Assembly: GCF_000510645.1 (NCBI RefSeq)
Contig: NZ_KI783301.1
Span: forward strand, 1,836,420 to 1,900,419
Direction of reading: 5' to 3'
Origin: Thermicanus aegyptius DSM 12793
GTDB lineage: Bacteria; Bacillota; Bacilli; Thermicanales; Thermicanaceae
DNA length: 64,000 nucleotides
In this document: positions 36,744 through 45,430 of the stretch, piece by piece
How the letters are laid out: the number at the start of each line of letters is the position of its first letter
Numbering within the stretch: the stretch's first letter is position 1
Notes under the pieces: generated by a model
The model's database searches: none
Told to the model about the DNA's origin: nothing
The model's input: the letters and a program-made list of their open reading frames with translations, nothing else
Made by a program: the position numbers and the translations under genes

Positions 36744-37463
36744 TTATTCCCGGTTCAGCTTATATCCCCAACCCCGGACGGTGAGGATAAAACGGGGGTT
36801 CTCCGGATCGGTCTCGATTTTCCTGCGAAGGTTGCTGATATGTACGTTAATCGTCCGGGTATCTCCCAAACTCTCTTTTCCCCAGAGGGCTTGGTAGAGT
36901 TCCTCCTGGCTAAAGATTTGTTCCGGGTGCCGGGCCAGGTAGACGAGAATTTGAAATTCCTTCGCCGAGAGGGGGATGGGATTGCCGTTCTTCATGACGA
37001 GATTTCGGATCAGATCAATCTCCAACTCTCCGAAGCGGAGGTAGGTCCCGTTCTCTTCCTTCTCCTGATCCTTCTCCTCGATTTTTTCCCGGAGGATGCG
37101 GTTTCGGCGGAGATGGGCCCGGATCCGCACCAGAAGTTCCGCCATGCTGAAAGGTTTGGTGACGTAATCATCCCCACCGGTGCTGAGGCCCATGATCTTA
37201 TTCATTTCATCCTGGCGGGCGCTGAGGAAGATAATAGGAACGTCGGTAAATTTGCGCAAGGATTGGCAGAGTTCAATCCCGTCCACGCCCGGCATCACCA
37301 CATCGAGGATGATGAGATCCGGGTTGTAGGTTTTGGCTGCGGCCACCACCTTTTCCCCTTCCGTTACGGAAAAGGTCTCATACCCGTTTTGGGTCAGGTA
37401 CAACTTGATCAATTCTTGAATATCCGGATCGTCGTCCACGATCATGATCCGTTCTCTGGCCAT
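36744..37463 (-). CDS. OmpR/PhoB-type response regulator
   Basis: The 239-residue regulator has a receiver domain (1-120) with the acidic pocket near IVDDDPDIQ, the phosphoacceptor Asp in LIILDVVMPGVDGIE, and TKPFS with the conserved Lys. A winged-helix DNA-binding domain (140-238) ends RRKIETDPENPRFILTVRGW. It directly precedes the giant sensor kinase gene and is the obvious partner. Targets cannot be read, but the next genes upstream encode SLH surface proteins. AGGAG lies before the ATG. Confidence 0.95.
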   Translation of the reverse strand: MARERIMIVDDDPDIQELIKLYLTQNGYETFSVTEGEKVVAAAKTYNPDLIILDVVMPGVDGIELCQSLRKFTDVPIIFLSARQDEMNKIMGLSTGGDDYVTKPFSMAELLVRIRAHLRRNRILREKIEEKDQEKEENGTYLRFGELEIDLIRNLVMKNGNPIPLSAKEFQILVYLARHPEQIFSQEELYQALWGKESLGDTRTINVHISNLRRKIETDPENPRFILTVRGWGYKLNRE

Positions 37464-37639
37464 CTCATTTTCTCCTAATCTTAACGTACTAGTGAATTTT
37501 CTATCACAATTTTATCATATGTAAGGGGTTCATTCCATTGTCAAATAGATCTTAAAATGAATTTTCATTCTTTTTATGTTTGAAAAGATGGTTGAGGTGC
37601 GTTTGGCGCTATGGGAATGATCCGCTGCGAGAAGAACGC

Positions 37640-37672
37640 AAAGAGAAGGCCAGCCCCTTGCGGGGCTGACCC
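37640..37672 (-). terminator. Intrinsic terminator after the giant SLH gene
   Basis: CAGCCCC (37651-37657) pairs with GGGGCTG (37662-37668) around a four-base loop. On the minus strand the stem is followed by CCTTCTCTTTG, a moderate T-rich tail. It lies about 60 bases past the stop of the giant SLH gene and ahead of the response-regulator gene. Confidence 0.7.
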
Positions 37673-37724
37673 GGATTTGATTCCTTCGGTCGTTCCGATC
37701 CGGATTTCATTTCTGAGGAAAACT

Positions 37725-40700
37725 TTACTTCCCGATCAGGGCTAGCGCCTTCAGGATGACGGAGGTGGCTTCGGCCCGGGTGGTGTAGGCGGCCGGATCA
37801 AAGCGGTTGCCGCTGCGTCCTTGGATGAGGCCGTTTTCGACGGCGGCTGCCACCGCCCCTTTCGCCCACGCCGGAATCCGATTGGCATCGGAGAAGGTGA
37901 GCATCGCTCCGTCATTGGCCGGAAGTCCCAATGCCCTTACGATCATGACGGCCATCTCCACGCGGGAAATCGGGTTGTTTGCCTTGAAGGTGCCGTCGCT
38001 ATACCCATTGATGACTCCTTTCTCGACGGCTCCGGCCACATAGGTGCGGGACCATGTGGGGATCGACGGAAGGTCGTTGAAGGAAAGATTTCCTTCATCT
38101 CCGGCAAGTCCCAGGGCTTTGCCGATCATGACGGCAAACTCTGCCCGGGTGACCATCCCGTCGGGATGGAAGGTGTTGTTGGGATAGCCATTGACGAAGC
38201 CTTTCGCAACGCCTTCCATGATGGCCGCTTCCGCCCAGTGGCCTTTTACATCCGTGAACGATGGAACGGAAGGTTTGCCTTCGCCTTCTTTCTTCACTTC
38301 GGCGAAGACGGCAAAGTAGGTAAAGTGGTTTACTTCCAGGGTAATGCGGTTTTCCTTTGCCTCGCCTCCCAGCTTCACCCATTTCTTCTGCACTTCGTCG
38401 AAGTAATAGACCCCTACCGGGTGGTCCGCCGCTTTCGCCGTGTCGTAGGCGAACGTTAGGCGAACCGGATGGTTGAACGTTACAGCCTTGTCCGTGGTGA
38501 TATCGTAGATGGGGCTTACCAGGAGCAGTTCGTCTTCCGGCGGGAGGGCGGGGAAAGTATCCACTTTTTCGACCGTGACCTCCACCGTCCTGTCGAACGT
38601 CCCCTTCGGCACCTCCACGGTGGCTTCATCGTTTAGGGATACGGTGCCGCGATCGCCGCTCACGATGGTCTGGGTGGCCTTCTGAGAGGTGTTGGTTCCG
38701 CCGCCTGCAGAGCCGCCTCCGCCGATGATGCTTCCTCCACCGCCGCCACCGCCTCCGCCGCCACCGGTACCGCCTCCGCCGCTTCCTCCGCCGCCGCTAC
38801 CACCGCCGCTGTTCGGAGGTGTGGGCTGTTTCACGATGGTTAAGGTTCCGCTGATGGTGGGGAGGTTGACTCCCGATGCGACGGTGATCTCTTGGATCGT
38901 TCCCTTCGATCCTTCGATCACCACGCCGCTCATGTTCACCGCGATCTGGTTCAGGCTGCCGGTGGTGTTGATGGTGAACTTACTTGCCTGGTTCACCGTG
39001 GCGGTTCCCGTCAGGGAGGTGCTGCCGTCCAAGACGATATGGACATTCTTTTTGTTCACTTCCATATCGTTCAGGATGGAGTCGGTGAAGGTGACGGTAT
39101 CGGGCGCCCCGCCGTTTACGATCACTTTCCCTTGTACGGTGACATTCCGGGCGGTGAAATCTTGGTCCACCTGTTCGTCAATCACCAGGTTGCCGGTGAT
39201 GGTTACGTTTTTCAGGATGGCATTTTCGCCGGTTACCGTCAGATTCCCTTGGATGGTGACGTTTTGCAGGGTGATGTTATCTCCCGTGAGGGTGACGTTG
39301 CCGGTCACCTTGGCCGTCTTACCGTCGGTTGGCCCGTAGGTGGTCTCCCCATTATCTAAGACGACATCCCCCGTATAGTCGCTGCCGTTTAGAAGCGCCG
39401 CCTCTCCTGGGGTATCGACGCGGACGGTCGCCTGGGAAACCTCGCTTTCGTTCCCCGCTTGATCCACCGTCTTCGCTTCGATCAGGGTGGTGCCGCTTGC
39501 GGTGATGGAGATCTTGTCCGTTTCGCTATAGGGCTGCCATGCGGTCCAGTCTTTATCCCCCGTCTTGGTCCGGTAGAGGACTTTGTCCACTTCGCCCAGG
39601 GGATCGCTTCCTGCCGTGAGGGTGACTAGGACGTTTCCGGAGGACCATCCCGATGGTGCCTGTATCGCAGGCGCTGTCGGCTTCGTCCGGTCGATCTTCA
39701 CCAGGATGGAGTTGGATAGATCGCCGATATTTCCTGCGTTGTCCAAGGTGCGGGCGATCACTTCATGAATACCTTCGGTGTCAAGGAGGATTCTTACTCC
39801 AGGATCGTAGTCGGTCCAGGTGCCGTCCGCGCCGATCTTGTATTGGCTCTTCGCCACACCGCTTAAGTTCGGTTGATCGACGCCATCGGTGAGGGTGAGG
39901 ATCACGGCCTCTTTCGTCCAGACCCCCGGGGTGTAGGAACCACTCTCTAGAGTGGGAGACGTAGGCTTCGTCCGGTCGATCCGGACGGTGTAGGCGGCGG
40001 CAGCGCTCTCGTTGCCCACCTGATCCACCGTCTTCACGGAAACAACGGTTTCCCCTTCCCCATCGACGGGAATGGTAAATTTGCCTGTTCCGACGACCGT
40101 CTGTTCCGATCCATTCCCTACGGTATATTTCGTCCCGTAGGTCCCGCTTCCATTATCCGTTCCGGGGGTGATCTCCACCAAAACGCTTCCCGGCTGGTTG
40201 GTCCAGCCATAGACGGCGGAGGTTACAACGGCCGGTGGAGGCGCGGTCTTGTCGATCTTGACGGTGACGGGGCCTGCCTCGGCGCCGATATTTCCTGCGT
40301 TGTCCAGGGTGCGGGCGTAGATCTCAAAGCTGCCGTCCTGGTTTAACGGGATTCCATCCGTTGGATAGTCGGTCCAGGTGCCGTCTGCGCCGATCTTGTA
40401 TTGGCTCTTCGCTACACCGCTTAGGCCCGGTTGATCGGTTCCGTCGGTGATGGTGACGGTCACGGCCTCTTTCGTCCAGGTTCCGGGCGCATAGCCGCCG
40501 GTGCCGATCGTCGGTTGAGACGGAGCCGTCTTGTCGATCCGGACGATGTAGGTGACAGGATCGCTTTCGTTCCCCGCTTCATCCCGGGTCACGGCGGTTA
40601 CGGTGGTCTCTCCTTCGGTATTGAAATCATACCGAATCGATGGCGTTGCCTTCGGGAGAATGGAGGATTGGCTTCCCCAACCGGTTACCGTTTCCTTGAT

Positions 40701-43700
40701 GCCGCTTAACGCATCGGTGCCATGCGTCACCGTGAGCTCTACCTGCTGATTGGCCCAGCCGGTCGGCGTGAGCGTCAGAGTGGGCGATGCCGGTTTGGTC
40801 TTATCGATGTTGATGTGCAGGGGACCTGCTTCCACACTCGAGTTGCCGGCCTTGTCCAAGGTTCTGGCGTAGAGGAGATATTGGCCTTCCTGATTGAAGA
40901 GGATGCCACCTGACGCAGGATCATAGTCGGTCCAGGCGCCTTCTGCGCCGATCTTGTATTGGCTCTTCGCCACACCGCTTAAGTTATCGGTTCCATCGGT
41001 CAGCGTGACGGTCACGTCGCCGTTCGTCCATTTGCCGTCGGGATAAGAGCCTCCGCCGTATGCGGCGTTGATCGCCGGCGCATTGGGGCGAGTCGTGTCG
41101 ATCTTCACCGTATAGGAAGCGAGGCTTTCATTGCCCACCTGGTCCACGGTGCGGACACGGATGTTGGCCACGCCGTTGATGTCGGCATCTTTTCCTGCGA
41201 TGGAGATGCTGCCGTCCGCGCCGCTGAAGGTGACCCAATTTCCTCCATTCACCTGATACTCCGTCCTGGCCACGCCGCTTCCGCCGTCGGTTCCGCCGGT
41301 GACATCAAGAAGGACGGGAACGGTGTTGGTCCATGCTCCATCAGATACCGTGGATGCAACGGAGGGTGCGGTAGGCGATTTGTTATCGATCTTGACGGCG
41401 ACGGAAGTCTCCGTCTCGTTCCCGGCATTGTCTTTCGTCCGGGCGTAGAGGGTGAGTGAGCCTTCCGCATCGGCGGGAAGGTCGGCGGTTAGATTCCCTC
41501 CCGTATAGGGAGTCCAGGTACCGCTTGCTCCCACCTTATAAACGGTTTCCGCCACTCCGCTTAAATCATCGGGGCCCTGGGTGATGGTGAAGGAGATCGG
41601 ACCCTTCTGCCATCCGGTCGGGGCATTGATGACGGGAGCGGGGGGCGCGGTCTTGTCGATCCTGATCGTAACGGGAGCGGAAGATGCGACGGTATTTCCC
41701 GCTGCGTCCGTAACCCTGGCGTATATCTCCTGCACTCCCGGGGTGGAGACGGTTACCTCTCCGGTGTACTCGGTCCAGGTGCCGTTCGCGCCGATCTTAT
41801 ACTCCAGCTTGGCGATGCCGCTTCGGTCGTCGGAAGCTCCCTCGAGGGTGAAGGTTACATCCCGGTTGGTCCAGCCGGTTGTGCTCGGCATCACGGTGGG
41901 CGGAACGGGAGCGGTCTTATCGATCTTCACCTGGCCGGTGGCAAGGGAGCTTTCATTCCCGGCGTTGTCCACCGTCTTGGCCTGGATGGCGGTGATCCCT
42001 TCCGTGGCTACGGAGAAAGGAGTGGTATACGGGGTCCAGGTTTTCCCGCCGTCGGTGCTGTAGAGGGTCTCCTTCACTCCGCTTTTCCCATAGCCTAGCG
42101 TGTCGGTTCCTGGGTTGAGGGTGACGGTCACATCCCCATTCGTCCAGTTTTCCGTACTCGGCTGGATGGAAGGGGGGGTCGGAGCGGTGATGTCGATCTT
42201 CATGGTGTGTTCCGACACAGGGCTTAGATTTCCTGCTTTATCCATGGTGATCGCCTTAATCGTCACCGAACCTTCAACGCCTTCCGGCAAGGTGATGTTT
42301 CCTCCGGTGGGAACATCGGTCCATTGCTCCACATAGCCATTCACCATATATTGGCTCTTTAACACTCCGCTGGACTTGGTTTCATCCGTCCCGTCACTGC
42401 CGTCGGTAATGGTGAAGGAACGCTGATTGGTCCATCCGTCGGGAGCATTGATGGTTGGAGCACCGGGAGGAGTCCGGTCGATCAGAACGACACGGTTGGC
42501 CGTTCCGCTGATGTTGCCGGCTCCGTCGATGGCTTGGGCATAGATGGTGACGCTCCCCTCGTATGGGTCAGGTACGTTGATGCCTACCGCGGGATCGGAG
42601 GGGACATAGTCGATCCATGCTCCATTTACATCGAAGCGATATTGAAGCTTGGCCACGCCGCTGTTTTTCCCGGTCGGAAGGTCTCCCTGATCGGCCAGAG
42701 TGAAGGCGACTTCGTTTGCCCAAGAGGTAGTGCTGGGAGTAATCAGCGGAAGCTTGGGAGCGGTCTTATCATACCGGGCGATGACCGGGGTGCTAGGATC
42801 CCCCACATTTCCGGCATTGTCGATCGCCCGGGCATAGACCATCGTCTCTCCTTCTTGATTGATGGAGACGGCGGTTCCGGGATAATCGACCCAGTTGGTG
42901 CCGTCGAAGCTGTACTGGTATCCTTTGATGCCGCTTCCCCCGTCATCCGTCCCCCCGGTTATGGTGAAGGCGGGGATGGTATTGCTCCAGCCGTAGGTGA
43001 TGCCGGAGACGGTGGGAGGGGTCGGTTTTACCCGATCGATCTGGACTGTGATGATGACCGGTTGGCTCTCGTTCCCGGCTTTGTCCACCCCGATGGCCCA
43101 AATCGTCGTCGTGCCGGCATTGGTTACTTTGAGGGGACTTTTCGGATCATAGGGTAGAAACGATGCGCCATCCCAGCTGTACCAGCTTTTGTCATAGCCG
43201 CTTAAGCCCTGCTGATCCGTCCCGTCCGTCAGGGTAACGGTTACTTCCGGCGCATTGGTCCAATCGGAGGCGGGCGATTTGACGAACGTGGGCGCACTTG
43301 GTGCGGAGGTATCCACCTTCACCGTCGCCGTGGCGCTCTCCCCCACGTTCCCTGCCTTGTCCACCGTATGGGCTTCGATGGTGTGGAGCCCATCGGACGT
43401 TACCTGGAAGGGCGTGGAATAGGTGGTCCATGGGCCATTGTCGATCCGGTATTCCGTCTTTTCCACTCCGCTGCCGTTCTCGTATCCATCGGAAATCGTG
43501 ACGGTTACCGGATCCTTCGTCCATTCCGCCGTGGACGGGGTAACCGTCGGTTTCCCGGGAGCGGTGGCATCCACGCGGATGACGTGTTCCGTCCAATTTC
43601 CCCATGCTTCCCATTGGTCCTTCACCCGCACATAGAGATAATGAGTCCCGTCGCTAAGGTCTTGTCCAAGCGTATAGGGAACGGTACTTCCGCTCGCCCA

Positions 43701-44510
43701 ATCGCCTGTGATCTCTGTCTTCGATGAGATACTCGGGTTTATTTTCGCGTCGGACAAGACGATCTGGTACGCCCTCAATCGGTCTCCGTTCGGGTCACTT
43801 ACCGTAAAGGAGATGGGAGGGCGTTTCTCCTTTTGCCACACGGTGGAATCCGGAGAAAAATTGCCGGGCGGATCGGGTGAATCATTGTAGGTGGGGCGGA
43901 GTAAATAAGGATCGGCAGAAGTTCCTGAACCGCTCGCCACTTCCAGCCCGTTCTGCAAAGTGACGGCGGGACGCACCCCATAGGAGGTGGTGCTCATCTT
44001 CTCCATCACCTTTCCGTCGGTACCTACATACCAAGCCTTCGATCCGTTTGAGGGGGTGGCGGTCCAGTAGGAGGAGGTCCCCTTAAGAACCAACGTGGAG
44101 GATAACGTCCCTTTCGGGGTATAGACCACCCCGCCCACGGTGTTGTCGTAGGCGTAGGTCGCTTCCGTCACCGTGACGATTTCATCCAGGGTGAGAAGGC
44201 TCTCTCCCGAAGGATCTACCAATGTGGTGGGGAACCCCCCCACAAAGGTATCCGCCGCGTTCTGGGCGGTGGACCAAGTATTCGCCGGAGGTATTCCCTC
44301 ATAGAGAAGCCGTCTGGAACTCACGTCGAAGATCCGAAACTTCTCCCACTTTCCATCCGAGGTCTGAAGGGAAACATAATCGCCTACGGCGAGGGAGCCG
44401 AATGCCGTCCCTTGCGCCTCGGTTTTGGCCACCGATATGCCGTACATGGCGGCCAGGCTCACGGTAAGCAAGGCAACCAGCAGGCCTTTCCAAAAAATAT
44501 TCAATTTCAT
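37725..44510 (-). CDS. Giant SLH surface protein with about 15 Ig-like modules
   Basis: The 2261-residue secreted protein starts with a signal peptide (GLLVALLTVSLAAMYGISVA). An N-terminal domain of about 200 residues is followed by about 15 modules of 85-100 residues. Each opens with IDKTAP or a variant and ends in a YARTLDNAGN-like stretch, as in bacterial Ig-like repeats of adhesins. Next come a beta-helix-like region rich in NVTIxGNL repeats, a poly-Gly linker (coded by 38690-38830), a ZU5-like domain (VEVPKGTFDRTVEVTVEK), and three SLH repeats (FTDVKGHWAEAAIMEGVAKG and two more). It is probably an S-layer or cell-surface adhesin. GGAGGAAG precedes the ATG. The modules lie in tandem and could recombine. 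Confidence 0.92.
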   Translation of the reverse strand: MKLNIFWKGLLVALLTVSLAAMYGISVAKTEAQGTAFGSLAVGDYVSLQTSDGKWEKFRIFDVSSRRLLYEGIPPANTWSTAQNAADTFVGGFPTTLVDPSGESLLTLDEIVTVTEATYAYDNTVGGVVYTPKGTLSSTLVLKGTSSYWTATPSNGSKAWYVGTDGKVMEKMSTTSYGVRPAVTLQNGLEVASGSGTSADPYLLRPTYNDSPDPPGNFSPDSTVWQKEKRPPISFTVSDPNGDRLRAYQIVLSDAKINPSISSKTEITGDWASGSTVPYTLGQDLSDGTHYLYVRVKDQWEAWGNWTEHVIRVDATAPGKPTVTPSTAEWTKDPVTVTISDGYENGSGVEKTEYRIDNGPWTTYSTPFQVTSDGLHTIEAHTVDKAGNVGESATATVKVDTSAPSAPTFVKSPASDWTNAPEVTVTLTDGTDQQGLSGYDKSWYSWDGASFLPYDPKSPLKVTNAGTTTIWAIGVDKAGNESQPVIITVQIDRVKPTPPTVSGITYGWSNTIPAFTITGGTDDGGSGIKGYQYSFDGTNWVDYPGTAVSINQEGETMVYARAIDNAGNVGDPSTPVIARYDKTAPKLPLITPSTTSWANEVAFTLADQGDLPTGKNSGVAKLQYRFDVNGAWIDYVPSDPAVGINVPDPYEGSVTIYAQAIDGAGNISGTANRVVLIDRTPPGAPTINAPDGWTNQRSFTITDGSDGTDETKSSGVLKSQYMVNGYVEQWTDVPTGGNITLPEGVEGSVTIKAITMDKAGNLSPVSEHTMKIDITAPTPPSIQPSTENWTNGDVTVTLNPGTDTLGYGKSGVKETLYSTDGGKTWTPYTTPFSVATEGITAIQAKTVDNAGNESSLATGQVKIDKTAPVPPTVMPSTTGWTNRDVTFTLEGASDDRSGIAKLEYKIGANGTWTEYTGEVTVSTPGVQEIYARVTDAAGNTVASSAPVTIRIDKTAPPAPVINAPTGWQKGPISFTITQGPDDLSGVAETVYKVGASGTWTPYTGGNLTADLPADAEGSLTLYARTKDNAGNETETSVAVKIDNKSPTAPSVASTVSDGAWTNTVPVLLDVTGGTDGGSGVARTEYQVNGGNWVTFSGADGSISIAGKDADINGVANIRVRTVDQVGNESLASYTVKIDTTRPNAPAINAAYGGGSYPDGKWTNGDVTVTLTDGTDNLSGVAKSQYKIGAEGAWTDYDPASGGILFNQEGQYLLYARTLDKAGNSSVEAGPLHINIDKTKPASPTLTLTPTGWANQQVELTVTHGTDALSGIKETVTGWGSQSSILPKATPSIRYDFNTEGETTVTAVTRDEAGNESDPVTYIVRIDKTAPSQPTIGTGGYAPGTWTKEAVTVTITDGTDQPGLSGVAKSQYKIGADGTWTDYPTDGIPLNQDGSFEIYARTLDNAGNIGAEAGPVTVKIDKTAPPPAVVTSAVYGWTNQPGSVLVEITPGTDNGSGTYGTKYTVGNGSEQTVVGTGKFTIPVDGEGETVVSVKTVDQVGNESAAAAYTVRIDRTKPTSPTLESGSYTPGVWTKEAVILTLTDGVDQPNLSGVAKSQYKIGADGTWTDYDPGVRILLDTEGIHEVIARTLDNAGNIGDLSNSILVKIDRTKPTAPAIQAPSGWSSGNVLVTLTAGSDPLGEVDKVLYRTKTGDKDWTAWQPYSETDKISITASGTTLIEAKTVDQAGNESEVSQATVRVDTPGEAALLNGSDYTGDVVLDNGETTYGPTDGKTAKVTGNVTLTGDNITLQNVTIQGNLTVTGENAILKNVTITGNLVIDEQVDQDFTARNVTVQGKVIVNGGAPDTVTFTDSILNDMEVNKKNVHIVLDGSTSLTGTATVNQASKFTINTTGSLNQIAVNMSGVVIEGSKGTIQEITVASGVNLPTISGTLTIVKQPTPPNSGGGSGGGGSGGGGTGGGGGGGGGGGSIIGGGGSAGGGTNTSQKATQTIVSGDRGTVSLNDEATVEVPKGTFDRTVEVTVEKVDTFPALPPEDELLLVSPIYDITTDKAVTFNHPVRLTFAYDTAKAADHPVGVYYFDEVQKKWVKLGGEAKENRITLEVNHFTYFAVFAEVKKEGEGKPSVPSFTDVKGHWAEAAIMEGVAKGFVNGYPNNTFHPDGMVTRAEFAVMIGKALGLAGDEGNLSFNDLPSIPTWSRTYVAGAVEKGVINGYSDGTFKANNPISRVEMAVMIVRALGLPANDGAMLTFSDANRIPAWAKGAVAAAVENGLIQGRSGNRFDPAAYTTRAEATSVILKALALIGK

Positions 44511-44585
44511 TTTCTTCCTCCTATCCCTTCTTCCTATTGAAAAATGGATCCCATGAGAGCGATATTTCCCATGCAGAGGCTCATA

Positions 44586-44645
44586 TCAACATCGCCACCT
44601 GCGATATAAGAATCGAACCGGGCGGATCTTCGGCAGAGTCTTCAT
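44586..44645 (-). CDS. 19-codon leader ORF upstream of the giant SLH gene
   Basis: ATG at 44645 is preceded by a near-perfect ribosome site (AAAGGAGGTGAGGAGC) and encodes MKTLPKIRPVRFLYRRWRC, ending 75 bases before the SLH start codon. Five of 19 residues are Arg. The ribosome site and start codon lie in the loop of a hairpin formed by GGCAGAGTC (44632-44640) and GACTCTGCC (44666-44674). The strong site suggests that it is translated, perhaps as an attenuation-type leader peptide. No homologue is known to me. Confidence 0.5.
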   Translation of the reverse strand: MKTLPKIRPVRFLYRRWRC

Positions 44646-44732
44646 GCTCCTCACCTCCTTTAAAGGACTCTGCCCGTTTCGCCAAAACCAAAGGCTTGTT
44701 GAAAATACGGATAGTTGGCTCGCCTTTGGTTT
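44632..44732 (-). promoter_or_regulatory. Two-hairpin structured leader of the giant SLH gene
   Basis: The minus-strand leader contains an 11-bp perfect inverted repeat, AAACCAAAGGC (44685-44695) with GCCTTTGGTTT (44722-44732), around a 26-base loop. A 9-bp stem, GGCAGAGTC/GACTCTGCC (44632-44640 and 44666-44674), follows, and its loop holds the leader ORF ribosome site and ATG plus the palindrome CCTTTAAAGG (44657-44666). Neither stem carries a T-run, so they are not terminators. A translational control element or unknown riboswitch is likely. Confidence 0.6.
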
Positions 44733-45083
44733 GTCGGAGAGAATATGAGCTTTGTAGGAAAAAGGGAGTCGTAGAAAGAAAAATGGTTTGCATTTGTACA
44801 GATATAGCATAGCACATCCATCTGAAGTATTATTCTAAATATTCCTTCTTTAGTTTAATTTTTGTTTGAAAGGTTCATCTTTTTTTTGTGAATTGAATCT
44901 TTGTTTTATGAATCGTTAAGCCTGTTAAAGGTTTATTAACCTCGGTAAGAAATCGATTGAACTGAGAATATAACGGTAAGATGCGGGCAAGCCTTCGGTA
45001 AGGTCTATCGGATCGATGAGAAATGAAGATGATCTATTTCCTCCTCGATGCATTAAATGATATAGCGGTGATTCCTATAGGCA

Positions 45084-45112
45084 GGCTCTCGCGCGAAAGA
45101 GAGCCTTTTTTG
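45084..45112 (+). terminator. Orphan intrinsic terminator upstream of the riboswitch
   Basis: GGCTCTC (45084-45090) pairs with GAGAGCC (45099-45105) around GCGCGAAA, followed by six T. No coding gene on the plus strand ends here; the adjacent gene to the left is divergent. It implies a short transcript beginning in roughly 44830-45060, either a small RNA or a prematurely stopped leader. No known RNA consensus was recognised in that stretch, and no gene. Confidence 0.7.
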
Positions 45113-45175
45113 TCCCTTTGCGACATTTTTTTGAAAGAACCCAAAGATACCCTATGATATTCCATCGACCTAACG

Positions 45176-45181
45176 TATAAT
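45176..45181 (+). promoter_or_regulatory. Promoter -10 element ahead of the c-di-GMP riboswitch
   Basis: TATAAT at 45176-45181 is a perfect -10 hexamer about 18 bases before the aptamer. The -35 region at the usual spacing (TATGAT, 45153-45158) is poor, so an activator may be needed. Confidence 0.5.
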
Positions 45182-45189
45182 GAAGTAAA

Positions 45190-45290
45190 GCGATGATTCG
45201 ACAAAGGCAAAATCATCGAAAGATGATGACGCAAAGCTACAGGGGCTAAGGTCTTGACGACGATGCCAGCCAGTTGCCGGTATAAGAGGG
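45190..45290 (+). ncRNA. c-di-GMP-I (GEMM) riboswitch aptamer
   Basis: The sequence carries the class I c-di-GMP consensus in order: AAAGGCAAAATCATC, a GAAA tetraloop-bearing P1b hairpin (ATCATCGAAAGATGAT), GACGCAAAGC, a central GGGGCTAAGG, and ATGCCAGCCAGTTGCCG. An intrinsic terminator follows directly. Class I aptamers bind cyclic di-GMP and control motility, matrix and surface genes. The gene controlled is the secreted-protein gene starting at 45431. Confidence 0.93.
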
Positions 45291-45325
45291 ATGAAAACCT
45301 ATCCGGCAGGATAGGTTTTTTCATC
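45291..45325 (+). terminator. Expression-platform terminator of the c-di-GMP riboswitch
   Basis: AACCTATCC pairs with GGATAGGTT around GGCA, followed by a T-run; the stem can extend through GATGAAA/TTTCATC. It abuts the aptamer and precedes the coding region by about 105 bases, the layout of a transcriptional riboswitch. Whether ligand switches it on or off cannot be read by eye. Confidence 0.88.
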
Positions 45326-45430
45326 CATAACTCCCCTCAATGCATCAAGGGCAACCTGGAACCGATCGCCTGATTTCCGCTTAGAATCGTCGATTTTCGC
45401 CTTTTACATTTCGTTAAGGAGGGATTGTGA

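Noticed and set aside
36294-37478. 394-codon plus-strand open frame
   Set aside because: It spans the opposite strand of two certain genes (sensor kinase and response regulator) and has no recognisable domain.
38689-39339. Pro-rich plus-strand frame of about 216 codons
   Set aside because: It is the shadow of the poly-Gly linker and beta-helix region of the giant SLH protein.
44581-44817. 78-codon minus-strand frame over the SLH leader
   Set aside because: It lacks a ribosome site at its start and crosses both hairpins; only the 19-codon ORF within the region, in another frame, has a strong ribosome site.
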